Shown here: positions 7,814-17,023 of the stretch, piece after piece
How the letters are laid out: each line of letters opens with the position of its first letter
How positions within the stretch are numbered: position 1 is the first letter of the stretch
Origin: an uncultured Lachnospiraceae bacterium
GTDB taxonomy: Bacteria; Bacillota; Clostridia; Lachnospirales; Lachnospiraceae
Assembly: GCA_910586005.1 (NCBI GenBank)
Contig: CAJUHG010000021.1
Span: forward strand, 1 to 37,500
Length of the DNA: 37,500 nucleotides
Direction of reading: 5' to 3'
Position numbers and translations under genes: made by a program
Notes under the pieces: generated by a model
Database searches by the model: none
The model's input: the letters and a program-made list of their open reading frames with translations, nothing else
Told to the model about the DNA's origin: nothing

Positions 7814-8605
7814 CTATATCTTAAAAAGGTCTATATGTTCTGCTAAACAGTTTGGTACAATTGGTCGACTTAGCCAATGACTATTAGAATCAAGAATTGT
7901 ATTTAAAAATGAATTGCGGACATATTTCATACGGTCAATCACATAGTCACCTTCTTCCACCTTAATATAGATACCTTCCATAATTCCTGTTAAGTCTGTC
8001 TGACTAGTTACCAATTCAGGATTTAACCCCGTTTTTTGACATTGTATTTGCAAGCTTTGTTTTGGATTCTCAGAAATAAAAAGACTTGGTCCTATCCATT
8101 TCGCAATTTCCCCAACATTTTTATAATATCCTTGTGCTAATACACGAACTGAGCGTATAAAAGGTGCATCTTGCAAAAATTCTCTTCGTTTTTTTGTGGA
8201 AAAAAATTTACCAGTTTCTTTATCAAAAATATCAAATTCCATAAAATAATGCGGCAATTTATCATAAAAAACCGTATGCTTTGCATATAACCATTCTCCA
8301 TACATAACATATCTATCTTCCAAAAGGTTACACAATCTATCTTCAAAGCAACCTGCCCACAATTTAAATAAATCAAACTGTCGTTCCCCATATCCACCAT
8401 TTAGAAAGTGTCCACGACTTTGCAGATACATGGTTCCATCAGCCCCAAAACTAATTCCACAATTTGCTCCATCTACTTTTTCTTCTAAAACTAAATATTT
8501 TCCAATTATTTCTTCAAATCTAATATGTTTTAAATCCTCATCACCTGACTGTTTTCTAGATCCTTCTAAATGACGGGTTCTTGGATATTTATAAATTTGT
8601 TCCAT
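7814..8605 (-). CDS. RNA ligase family protein
   Basis: A nucleotidyltransferase of the RNA ligase superfamily, 263 residues. Motif I is KVDGAN with the predicted adenylated Lys43. Motif III-IV regions (VMYGEWLYAKHTVFYD and HYFMEFDIFD) and motif IV/V (MEGIYIKVE, MKYVR) are present. It should seal RNA ends using ATP. It lies directly upstream of the HD/kinase gene, giving a compact repair module. I prefer the ATG at 8605; a GGAGG lies about 12 bases before it, and a TTG at 8632 is the alternative. Such pairs are known as answers to anticodon nucleases. Confidence 0.85.
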   Translation of the reverse strand: MEQIYKYPRTRHLEGSRKQSGDEDLKHIRFEEIIGKYLVLEEKVDGANCGISFGADGTMYLQSRGHFLNGGYGERQFDLFKLWAGCFEDRLCNLLEDRYVMYGEWLYAKHTVFYDKLPHYFMEFDIFDKETGKFFSTKKRREFLQDAPFIRSVRVLAQGYYKNVGEIAKWIGPSLFISENPKQSLQIQCQKTGLNPELVTSQTDLTGIMEGIYIKVEEGDYVIDRMKYVRNSFLNTILDSNSHWLSRPIVPNCLAEHIDLFKI

Positions 8606-8644
8606 TATAATTTTAATTCCTCCCAAATACAAACTTCTAGTATT

Positions 8645-9619
8645 TTAATTTTGCATTCGGATCTGTTCTTGATTAATCAACGGATACCGACGCAAAACTT
8701 TTCCATTTATATCTTCTTTGTACATATCTACAGCGGTAATCTGCCGATTTTCATAGGTAGTATAATAATAAAGTCCACGTGTTGTATTGCAACAAGAAGT
8801 ATAAAGCGTTTTTTCATACTCTCCTCCCTCAAGTTCACAACAACCACTCTGTTGCTCTACTGAGCCGAGAATATGAAAAAATTGTCCCACACTTTCATTC
8901 TCAGAATCACCTGATACCGAATTCATCTTCACAAATGCTGCTCTTATAAATCTTGATTGTGAAGATAAATCTCCAGGAAGTCCAAGAGCTCCCATGCCTT
9001 GACTATAAATGGTAAGTGGCAACCCTTTTGCAAAATGATTTTGTGGTGGTTTTGCAGAAAGGCTCATATAATTGTTCAATTGAAATACTTGTTCAGGAAA
9101 AACAGGATTGTTTGTCAGTACACCAACCACATTATCATAAATGTAAATACCTTCCTTGACTGCCTCAAGCGTAATTGCCTCCTCCTTATCTGCAATAATC
9201 CAATGAAGTTTTGCTACTGGAAGTTCATTATTAATGGAGCGATTGGTAAGATTAATTTTCTCAAGTTTTTTTCTACATTCTTTTACGGTAGTACAACTGC
9301 CAAGAAGCCAAGGAATCAGTTCAAAAACTGCAACATTCTTTCTTCCCTGTATAGATCCATTATAATGGGCATTTCCAGCAAAATTAAGTCCTGCTATAGC
9401 AAGTCCTTTTTCATTGATAGCATCGTAGTAAAGTGGATAATCTTGGACAATATGCGCTATACCAATCATAGCATAATGCCTATTCATATTACCTATTTCA
9501 AGAAAATGAAAAGGATAATTACGGGGGGTTATAGTAACTTCCTCTCCATAAGAGCATTGATAGTCAAATGTCCTTCCAAAATAAAAATCTTTTGTTTGAT
9601 AAGTTGCTGCTGTACACAT
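8645..9619 (-). CDS. bsh: Bile salt hydrolase (choloylglycine hydrolase family)
   Basis: An Ntn-type linear-amide hydrolase that cleaves glycine or taurine from conjugated bile acids. After Met removal Cys2 is the nucleophile (MCTAATYQ). Arg16 and Asp19 (FGRTFDY), the AGLNFAGNAHY block, TNNPVF and LPGDLSSQSRFIRAAF supply the other conserved active-site positions. The C-terminal region (MNSVSGDSENESVGQFFHILGSVEQQ) is very like clostridial bile salt hydrolases. Length is 325 residues from the ATG at 9619 with GGAGG; the longer frame to 9700 is not supported. It indicates an intestinal lifestyle and is unusual cargo for a skin-like element. Penicillin acylase activity is the alternative. Confidence 0.9.
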   Translation of the reverse strand: MCTAATYQTKDFYFGRTFDYQCSYGEEVTITPRNYPFHFLEIGNMNRHYAMIGIAHIVQDYPLYYDAINEKGLAIAGLNFAGNAHYNGSIQGRKNVAVFELIPWLLGSCTTVKECRKKLEKINLTNRSINNELPVAKLHWIIADKEEAITLEAVKEGIYIYDNVVGVLTNNPVFPEQVFQLNNYMSLSAKPPQNHFAKGLPLTIYSQGMGALGLPGDLSSQSRFIRAAFVKMNSVSGDSENESVGQFFHILGSVEQQSGCCELEGGEYEKTLYTSCCNTTRGLYYYTTYENRQITAVDMYKEDINGKVLRRYPLINQEQIRMQN

Positions 9620-9715
9620 AAAAATTTCCTCCGTTTTTCTATCAATCAGATTATTTTTATAAAGTATACCCAAATTAAAAAACAAAAACTCTAAAAACAA
9701 GTGATAATTGAAGGA

Positions 9716-10489
9716 TTAGGAAGTGAGTATCTTATTAATTTCTGCAAGAAGTCGATCTTTTATTGGTGGTTTCAAAAAATATCCCGCTGGCTTTAACTTC
9801 AATACTGCCTCAATATGAGCTCGATCATTGATAGCAGTTAAAAAAACAACTGGAATATCTTTCATATCATCATCGGCACGTATCATTTCAAGTGTCATCT
9901 TCCCATCACAAACTGGCATTTCATAGTCTAATAAAATCAAATCTGGTCGCTTTTTACCAATCGTAGTCATTGCCTGTGCTCCAGAAATTGCCAATGCTAC
10001 TTCATAATATTCTTCTAACATAACCTTCATGGTTCGAAGTGCTGTACCATTATCATCCACTACTAAGATTCGCTTTTTATCACTGGTTTCTTTTCTTTCT
10101 TCTATTGCATCCTTTTCTACTTCTTTTTCACTTAAACCAAGCCTTTGACATACTGCATTCATAATAACTGTATTTTCTACTGGACGAATTAGATTTTCAA
10201 ACTGACTTTCTTCATAATATTTAAAAAAGCTACTGCTTTCCTCTTTTGTGCCAATGGTCAATACTGGAATTTGTGTATATTGGTCACTTAACATAAAGAA
10301 TATAGAGGTGTCAATATCATATGCACCAATCAAACTAATTAACACTAAATCAGGATTTACAATTTTCATCATCCCTTCTAAAACACTCACATTCTCTGAA
10401 CAAAGTTGCACATGAAAAAATTGTGATAAAAATTTATTTATTTCTTTCACCACATTGTTAAGTTTTCCTATTAGTAAAATTTTTTTCAT
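9716..10489 (-). CDS. Response regulator with degenerate plus intact receiver domain
   Basis: About 258 residues from an ATG with GGAGG 5 bases upstream. Residues 1-120 form a receiver-like fold without the phosphoacceptor Asp (LVLISLIG where the Asp should be). Residues 130-258 are a complete receiver: VVDDN, phosphoacceptor in LILLDYEMP, FLTA and the conserved Lys in YFLKPP. No DNA-binding or enzyme output domain is present. It lies 39 bp downstream of the hybrid kinase gene and probably works with it, passing signals by protein contact. Confidence 0.85.
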   Translation of the reverse strand: MKKILLIGKLNNVVKEINKFLSQFFHVQLCSENVSVLEGMMKIVNPDLVLISLIGAYDIDTSIFFMLSDQYTQIPVLTIGTKEESSSFFKYYEESQFENLIRPVENTVIMNAVCQRLGLSEKEVEKDAIEERKETSDKKRILVVDDNGTALRTMKVMLEEYYEVALAISGAQAMTTIGKKRPDLILLDYEMPVCDGKMTLEMIRADDDMKDIPVVFLTAINDRAHIEAVLKLKPAGYFLKPPIKDRLLAEINKILTS

Positions 10490-10528
10490 TTTTTCCTCCA
10501 TTCTGTGCATTTTCAGCAATTACACCCT

Positions 10529-13500
10529 TTAGCTGCAAATAGATATCTGTTCAATTAGTAAATCTGCAAGATGGTTTGTTTCTTCTGGATCTAGATTTGT
10601 CACTGCCTCTGCAAGTTTTTGAATATTTTGAGTTATTTCTTCTGAATATTCATATCCTCGCAGCTGCTCTATCAACTGGTCTGCTTGGTCAATATCCATT
10701 TCCTGCATACTAATTCGCACCATTTCCACAAGAGCCTGTAGAACAGAATAATCTGTTATTTCTTCTTTTGCCACAGTTTCTATGCCAAAAACACCTTGCA
10801 ATTTCTGATGATAGCTGCGCCATTCCTCTAAAAAAGCTGTTGTTATAGACATAATTACATCTATTTTACCATCTCTTGCCGCATATTCCAATATTTTTGC
10901 AAGACCAGCTAATGGTATAATTCCTATTGTTGCAGCTAGGCTTTTCATAGCATGTACCTGAATCCGGTACTGTTCTAGTTGCATGGAATCCATAATTTGT
11001 TCATATGCTTGTTCTAGATTGTTTGCAGCAGAATCAATCTGCGCATAAAACTCTTTTACTGTATATTCTAACAATTCCATATCTGGTAAATGCAACCAAG
11101 CATAATTCCAGTCTAAACCATCCACTTGAGGAAGCTCTTCTAAAATATTTTCTGCTGTAATCTTTTCTGCTTGCTTGGGTAAGGAAATTGAGGATTCTAT
11201 ACAAGTTTCCTGAAGCAATTCCCTTGGTAACATTTTTTTTATCATATTCTCAAGTTTTTCTGGAACAATTGGTTTAGACAGAAAATCATCAAATCCTTCT
11301 GTTATGTATTTTTCTTTCGCTCCTGACACTGCATTGGCAGTTAACACAACAATAGGTGTATCCTGGCATGGATAATTGGAAAGTTCTTTTATATGATGGA
11401 GTGTTTCCACGCCGTCCATTTCAGGCATCATATGATCAAGAAAAATCAAATCATAATGATTCTCTTGTACCAACTCCAAACATTTGATACCTCCCTCTGC
11501 ATCTGTTACTTGAATCTTTGTTTCTTTTAATAAATTTCTTAACACTTTACGATTGACAGCATTGTCATCTACTACTAATATTTTTGCATCTGGTGCATAG
11601 AACTTTGTGTCATAGTTGTAATTTTCTGCTATTTGATGCACCCTAGATTCAAAATCTCCAATTGGTGTATTATCAACAATCTTTTGCTCTAACTTAAAAT
11701 AAAATTTTGAACCTTCCCCATAAACACTTTCTACTTGTAGTTTACTACCCAACAATGCCAAAAGTTGAATAGTGATACTCATCCCTAATCCAGTTCCTTC
11801 AATATTACGGTTTCTATCCTCCTCAATTCGCTCAAATTCTGCTGAGAGTTTTGGTAAATCTTCTTCTTTTATTCCAATCCCTGTATCTTCTACTTCAAAC
11901 TTAAGTACCACCTTTTCATCCATTTTGTAGTTTTGTACTCGTAGCCATACGGTTCCCTCATGTGTGTATTTCACTGCATTAGTAAGGATATTTGTCAACA
12001 CTTGGCGGACACGCACATCATCCCCATATAATCGAGAAGGAATGGTATGGTCAACTTCTACTTCAAACTTAATATTTTTATCTTTTGCTCGCTGAGAAGT
12101 CATATTAGCCAAGTCATGTATTAAGCTACTAACATCATACTCTACTGGTACAATCTCCATTTTTCCAGAATCAATTTTAGAAAAATCTAAAATATCATTT
12201 ATCAGTGATAATAATGTCTGACCTGCCATATAGATATCCATAGCATAATCTTTTATATTTTGCTCCTTAGATTCTCTTAAAATCATCTCATCCATACCAA
12301 GCACTGCATTAATAGGGGTACGAATTTCATGAGACATATGTGCCAAAAATTTTCCTTTTGCTTCATTGGCAGCTAATGCTTCATGTCTTGCTATATCTGC
12401 ATCTTTTTTCGCTTGTATCAATTGGAGATTCTGCTGCTCTACCACTTTAACTTTCTCTTTTAGAAGATGTGCACTTTCCTCTGCATTTGCTCGGTATTCT
12501 TTAGATAACTGCAACGTATGCAAAACAACCATTAGAACACTAAACACTACCATACTATATTGACCCGCTATATTGCCACGCATATATTTAAAAAACGTAT
12601 TCATAATTACATTTACAATGCCACCTGATAATAATACAAGCATGGATAAAACTGACAACAAAGTCTGATATCTCTTATTTTTATAATCAAATTGTATCAA
12701 ACTTGCAATAGATAGCACACAGATGCCTCCCACTATAGCAGCAGATATATTTATCATCTTTTCCATAGTCTGTATCTTTAGTATTTGCAAAAGAATTTGC
12801 ACCACTGCATTTACAATAGTGACCCATAACAACACAGAAAAACGACGTGGATATATAATATGAAAATTTCGCTCAAAATACAAGGTTAAAAATAGAGGAA
12901 GCAGCAACACTAAATACTCCTGCATTTCATATGCTTCCTGTACATTATAAAAAATACTTAGAGTATCTGTTCCAATAAAACAATAAATTCCTGCTGTTAA
13001 TCCAGCCAAACCTAAAAACAGTTCTCCTCGTGCTGGTTGATGAGTATATAATCGTATCAGTGCAAGTACAAACATGATAATTGCCATAATTATAATTAAT
13101 AGACAACAACCAATATCAACAACATTACCTTCTACCACCCCTATAATTACACTATCACGTGTTGCCACTTTCACACCATCAAGCCTTGCTGCCATATCAG
13201 GATAAGGGGAACACATCTCAATCCACAGTTCTCCCTCTTGAATTATATTTGGAATATTTATAAAGTTTTCATTATTTCCAGATATTTCTTCTCCCTCAAA
13301 TCCATACTGATAAATAATTTCACCATCTAAAATTACACGTACACTACTGTTGGTAGAGGAAAAATCAAGCGTTAAACCTGCATAATTGCTTGGAAGAGTA
13401 TTTTTAAAAGCAATAATATCACTTGCCTTACTTTTTCCTGCATATGGTAGATTTACTTTTTGGCTGTCTCCTTTTTCTAATATATTCTCAAGTAATACTT

Positions 13501-13705
13501 GAATTTTATTATGATTTTCTAATTCTTCCTTTGATATCTTTGTAGTATCTAGGGAAACCATTCTCCAATCCATATCAAAATAATATTCTATCTGCTCTGG
13601 TATAACAGAAATCTCTCTTTCTTTTTGAGACTGAAATAATGCAATAACCATAAAAATAAGTATCAAAAAAATTGAAATTCCTGCTAATTTTCTTAAATTT
13701 TTCAT
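10529..13705 (-). CDS. Hybrid sensor histidine kinase with receiver and HPt domains
   Basis: About 1,058 residues. An N-terminal membrane segment precedes an extracytoplasmic beta-rich region and about seven transmembrane helices (residues 190-400), a layout like 7TMR-DISM receptors. Then come a coiled linker, HisKA with FLAHMSHEIRTP, HATPase with NILTNAVKYT, DTGIGI and GTGLGMS, a receiver with VVDDN and LIFLDHMMP, and a C-terminal HPt with HAMKSLAATIG. All phosphorelay residues are present. The start at 13705 follows AGGATGG; upstream in-frame starts lack such a site. The ligand is unknown. Confidence 0.92.
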   Translation of the reverse strand: MKNLRKLAGISIFLILIFMVIALFQSQKEREISVIPEQIEYYFDMDWRMVSLDTTKISKEELENHNKIQVLLENILEKGDSQKVNLPYAGKSKASDIIAFKNTLPSNYAGLTLDFSSTNSSVRVILDGEIIYQYGFEGEEISGNNENFINIPNIIQEGELWIEMCSPYPDMAARLDGVKVATRDSVIIGVVEGNVVDIGCCLLIIIMAIIMFVLALIRLYTHQPARGELFLGLAGLTAGIYCFIGTDTLSIFYNVQEAYEMQEYLVLLLPLFLTLYFERNFHIIYPRRFSVLLWVTIVNAVVQILLQILKIQTMEKMINISAAIVGGICVLSIASLIQFDYKNKRYQTLLSVLSMLVLLSGGIVNVIMNTFFKYMRGNIAGQYSMVVFSVLMVVLHTLQLSKEYRANAEESAHLLKEKVKVVEQQNLQLIQAKKDADIARHEALAANEAKGKFLAHMSHEIRTPINAVLGMDEMILRESKEQNIKDYAMDIYMAGQTLLSLINDILDFSKIDSGKMEIVPVEYDVSSLIHDLANMTSQRAKDKNIKFEVEVDHTIPSRLYGDDVRVRQVLTNILTNAVKYTHEGTVWLRVQNYKMDEKVVLKFEVEDTGIGIKEEDLPKLSAEFERIEEDRNRNIEGTGLGMSITIQLLALLGSKLQVESVYGEGSKFYFKLEQKIVDNTPIGDFESRVHQIAENYNYDTKFYAPDAKILVVDDNAVNRKVLRNLLKETKIQVTDAEGGIKCLELVQENHYDLIFLDHMMPEMDGVETLHHIKELSNYPCQDTPIVVLTANAVSGAKEKYITEGFDDFLSKPIVPEKLENMIKKMLPRELLQETCIESSISLPKQAEKITAENILEELPQVDGLDWNYAWLHLPDMELLEYTVKEFYAQIDSAANNLEQAYEQIMDSMQLEQYRIQVHAMKSLAATIGIIPLAGLAKILEYAARDGKIDVIMSITTAFLEEWRSYHQKLQGVFGIETVAKEEITDYSVLQALVEMVRISMQEMDIDQADQLIEQLRGYEYSEEITQNIQKLAEAVTNLDPEETNHLADLLIEQISICS

Positions 13706-13795
13706 TTTTATTTCCATCCTATATTTAACAATCATAAATATTATGTGCTCAATATCTACTTTTCTAAAAATAGTATTCATTATCCATACTATCAC

Positions 13796-14213
13796 AATTC
13801 CTTTTATTGCTCAATATATTGGACAATTACAATATTCAATAATTTTTTAAAATTCTTATATCTTCTACAAACAATAGAAAGCACGCTTTGCGTGCTTTCT
13901 ATTGTTTGTAGAATAATATATGATACCTTATAAGACGACCAACTCAGAGGGTATATACTATGATAATTAAAATATCTTTATCTTGTACAAGTACACCTAT
14001 CCTTTGAACTATTCTTTTTAAATCTATGATATATTGAAAGCATCAACTTACAGTCAAAGCGAATATTCACAATTCGCTTCACTACTTGCTTATAACCTCA
14101 TAGCTGCTATCACAGCCTTTCAGTGGGAGTACAAGCTCCCACTGAAACAAGCAAGTCCCCACCCACTGCTTATATCTCTGTAACATGAAATCAGTGGGAC
14201 TTTCTTACTGAGA
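13796..14213. other. Hairpin-rich intergenic region
   Basis: No coding potential that I trust. It holds a perfect 24-bp-stem hairpin (13863-13913), an 8-bp stem at 14057-14079 and a perfect 12-bp stem at 14118-14147 (TTTCAGTGGGAG / CTCCCACTGAAA). Part of the last stem recurs near 14190. None has a convincing U-tract for glgD termination. It separates the kinase gene from glgD. Confidence 0.6.
13863..13913. repeat. Perfect 24-bp inverted repeat with 3-base loop
   Basis: Arms 13863-13886 and 13890-13913 are exactly complementary around TTT. The inner part (AATAGAAAGCACGC) resembles 28430-28460, where AATAGAAAACATGCTTTGC and CTTTCTATTGTT occur, so it is probably a member of a dispersed palindromic repeat family. 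Confidence 0.75.
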
Positions 14214-15359
14214 TTAAACTGTTTGTTTTTTTGCTACAAAAACTGGGAAAGTATCTGTTCCCTTTAATTCTTTACCTTCAGAAACTGTTACTTTCTTATC
14301 TGTTATAATATATTCAGCTTCAACACCTTTTTCAATCACTGTATCTTGCATTAAGATAGAATTCTTGACTTTTGCACCTTTTCCAATTTTCACTCCTCTA
14401 AAAAGAACACAATTTTCTACCTCTCCTTCAATTACACACCCATCTGCCACCATAACATTTTTGGCAGAAGCTCCTTTCATATAACGGGTAGGATTATCAT
14501 CACGAATCTTGGTATAAATTGGATTTCTACCAAACAGTGCTTCTAGATTTGCATCATCTAAAAGTCTCATATTCTCATCAAAATAACCCTTCAGACTTCC
14601 AATCCGAGCAATATAATCTTTATATTCATAACCATTTACTTTTAGTGTATCTAATTGTGGCATTAAAATATCACGCTCAAAATAGATGCTGCCACCCATA
14701 TATGCTTCATTAATCAATTTAATTAAAACTTCACGCTCAATAACATAAACATTCATTGAAAAGTTTTGTACACCAGTTTCCTGAGAATTGATATGTATCT
14801 TTGTGATACGGGTATCCTCTACATCCAAGGTATAATACATTCCTTTATTTAGCTCTTCTGCTTGTATAATACTTTCTGGTAGCTCTTCTTTTGTATATGC
14901 AATCGTAACATCAGCTTCACTAGCAATATGTGTATCCAACAAAGCCTTAAAATCAAAATTAAAAGCTATATTTGTATCTGACATAATAACATATTTTTCT
15001 TTTTGTGCTTTTAGAAAGCCAATAATACTTGCAAGCATTCCAACTCTGCCATTATAAACACCCATATTCTTTTGCGCATATGGAGGAAAAATATTAAGTC
15101 CACCATTCTTACGAGATAAATCCCACTCACGACCAGATCCCAAATGATCTAACAGGGAGAAATAGTTTTCTCTTACTAATACAGTAATATTATCAATTCC
15201 ACAATTAACCATACTAGATAATACAAAATCAATCATACGATAACGACCTGCAAAGGGAATGGAAGCCATTAGTCGTTCACTTGTCAATTCAGATACAAGC
15301 TCATCATAAGCATTGGGGAAAATAATGCCCAGTGCATTTGTATTATTGGAATTTATCAT
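14214..15359 (-). CDS. glgD: Glucose-1-phosphate adenylyltransferase subunit GlgD
   Basis: A 381-residue GlgC-like protein that lacks the glycine-rich nucleotide loop (ALGIIFPNAYDEL in its place), which is the hallmark of Firmicute GlgD. The family fold is otherwise clear: PFAGRYRMIDFVLSSMVNCGI near the N terminus and left-handed beta-helix hexapeptides at the C terminus. GlgD forms a hetero-oligomer with GlgC and tunes ADP-glucose synthesis for glycogen. The start overlaps the glgC stop by 4 bp (ATGA), so the two are coupled. Confidence 0.94.
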   Translation of the reverse strand: MINSNNTNALGIIFPNAYDELVSELTSERLMASIPFAGRYRMIDFVLSSMVNCGIDNITVLVRENYFSLLDHLGSGREWDLSRKNGGLNIFPPYAQKNMGVYNGRVGMLASIIGFLKAQKEKYVIMSDTNIAFNFDFKALLDTHIASEADVTIAYTKEELPESIIQAEELNKGMYYTLDVEDTRITKIHINSQETGVQNFSMNVYVIEREVLIKLINEAYMGGSIYFERDILMPQLDTLKVNGYEYKDYIARIGSLKGYFDENMRLLDDANLEALFGRNPIYTKIRDDNPTRYMKGASAKNVMVADGCVIEGEVENCVLFRGVKIGKGAKVKNSILMQDTVIEKGVEAEYIITDKKVTVSEGKELKGTDTFPVFVAKKQTV

Positions 15360-16561
15360 TGCTTATCACCATCCTTTACATTATCGCTGACCATTGCATT
15401 TGGCCCAACAATAGCATTATCACCTACATAAACACCTGGTCCAACTGTTGCTACCCCTGTTTCATCACCTTCAGGCATTTGTCCTATAGTAGCATTTTGT
15501 CCAATTATAACATTTTCTGCTATAATACAATGTTTTACCTTTGCACCAGCTTTGATAATTGAATTTCCCATAATAACCGCATCTTCTACTTCAGCACCCT
15601 CTTCTACTTTTACTCCTGCAAACAAAATAGAATGCTTTACATTCCCAGATATATTACAGCCATCTGTAATCATAGAATTTTCCACTTGAGCACCCACATT
15701 AATTTTATGTCCAGTCATGCCACTGTTACGACTATAAATTTTCCATTTTTCATCAAACAGATTAATGCCGCTGTGCTCTGGATCAAGTACTTCCATATTT
15801 GCTTCCCATAAAGAAGAAATAGTTCCAACATCTTTCCAATAGCCATTAAAACGATATGCATACATCTTTCGTTCATCTTTTAGTAAGTTTGGAATAATAT
15901 TGTTGCCAAAATCATTTTCTGATGTTGGATCTTCCTCATCTTCCATTAGATATTTTCTAAGAATATCCCAATTGAAAATATAAATTCCCATAGAAGCTAA
16001 ATTTGATTTTGGCTCCTTGGGCTTCTCTTGAAATTCAGTAATCTTGTCATTCTCATCTGCAACCATAAGTCCGAATCTAGAAGCCTCCTCCCAGGGTACT
16101 TCCATAACAGCTACAGAAAATTCTGCCCCCTTTTCCTTATGGAAACGAAGAAAATCACTGTAATCTTGTTTACAGATTTGGTCACCTGAAAGAATAATAA
16201 CATATTCTGGATCATAACGGTCAATAAAAGAAATATTTTGATATATTGCATTTGCTGTACCTTTATACCAGTCAGAACCAGAAGCCTGTTGATAGGGAGG
16301 AAGCACATGTACCCCTCCATACAAACGGTCTAAGTCCCAAGGTTGCCCATTTCCAATATACTCATTTAAAATTAGTGGCTGGTACTGTGTTAATATGCCT
16401 ACCGTATCAATTCCAGAGTTCACACAGTTTGACAGGGGAAAATCAATAATACGATATTTGCCGCCAAACGGAACCGCAGGTTTTGCCAGCTTCTGGGTCA
16501 ACGCATAAAGGCGGGAGCCCTGTCCACCGGCAAGAAGCATAGCAATCATTTCTTTACCCAT
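15356..16561 (-). CDS. glgC: Glucose-1-phosphate adenylyltransferase
   Basis: This enzyme makes ADP-glucose from ATP and glucose-1-phosphate, the committed step of glycogen synthesis. The catalytic loop LLAGGQGSRLYALT and KPAVPFGGKYRIIDFPLSNC are near the N terminus. The IILSGDQI motif and the C-terminal beta-helix are intact, and 401 residues is full length. The ribosome-binding site is AAAGGAGA. It forms an operon with glgD only; glgA, glgB and glgP are not nearby. A core metabolic gene inside an excisable element is odd, but mother-cell-only loss would not harm the germline. Confidence 0.95.
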   Translation of the reverse strand: MGKEMIAMLLAGGQGSRLYALTQKLAKPAVPFGGKYRIIDFPLSNCVNSGIDTVGILTQYQPLILNEYIGNGQPWDLDRLYGGVHVLPPYQQASGSDWYKGTANAIYQNISFIDRYDPEYVIILSGDQICKQDYSDFLRFHKEKGAEFSVAVMEVPWEEASRFGLMVADENDKITEFQEKPKEPKSNLASMGIYIFNWDILRKYLMEDEEDPTSENDFGNNIIPNLLKDERKMYAYRFNGYWKDVGTISSLWEANMEVLDPEHSGINLFDEKWKIYSRNSGMTGHKINVGAQVENSMITDGCNISGNVKHSILFAGVKVEEGAEVEDAVIMGNSIIKAGAKVKHCIIAENVIIGQNATIGQMPEGDETGVATVGPGVYVGDNAIVGPNAMVSDNVKDGDKQ

Positions 16562-16709
16562 TTTTTGTCTCCTTTACCTAATAATTATTAATTTTTCAGC
16601 TTTAGCACATCTGTTCATGTTATAATATACTGAACTTGATGTTGTCGAAAACAGACATTTGTAAACATTTTTAGATGTTTTTGAAATACTTCTATTTTCA
16701 ATTGTTATT

Positions 16710-16738
16710 ATTGTACATGATTATGACGTTTTTGTAAA
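16710..16738 (-). promoter_or_regulatory. Probable sigma-A promoter of glgCD
   Basis: On the minus strand TTTACA (16733-16738), a 17-bp spacer and TACAAT (16710-16715) lie about 150 bp before glgC. A second weaker candidate (TCGACA with TATAAC) is closer to the gene. Confidence 0.5.
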
Positions 16739-16890
16739 CAAATTATTACATTTTTACTAGAATTTATATAATAGTTCAGCTATAACCTAGTTAAGAACAA
16801 AGCGGACAAGTCCGCTTCAGCTCCCTAAATCCCTCATTCATGAGGGACTTGTACGCTTTGCTGCGCCGAGTGCGGTCACATAGTGACATT

Positions 16891-16985
16891 TTCCATTCGC
16901 ACGAGTGCGCATAATTATTTTTCTCTTATAGGAAATATACTTTCACGCTTTAGCGTGACAAGGTATTTCCTATAAGAGAAAAAAG
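16891..16985. repeat. Hairpin-forming dispersed repeat, copy B
   Basis: Outer arms 16921-16937 and 16964-16980 are perfectly complementary over 17 bp and enclose an inner stem TCACGCT/AGCGTGA. The whole block aligns with 6316-6410 upstream of the recombinase gene. Confidence 0.6.
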
Positions 16986-17023
16986 TATGCAATCCCCTTA
17001 TAAGTAAGGGGATTGCATACTTT
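16982..17023. terminator. 19-bp perfect hairpin, possible bidirectional terminator
   Basis: Arms 16982-17000 and 17005-17023 pair perfectly around TAAG, with A-runs on the left and T-poor sequence on the right. It could stop leftward transcripts from the VWA operon, since the minus strand continues into a T-run (TTTTTTCTCTT). Confidence 0.5.

Noticed and set aside
8999..9694. Plus-strand 231-codon frame opposite the bile salt hydrolase
   Set aside because: Antisense shadow: low-complexity composition rich in I, K, F and N, no family, no ribosome-binding site.
14118..14147. Terminator of glgCD
   Set aside because: The 12-bp stem is perfect, but no T-run follows on the minus strand; described as a hairpin only.
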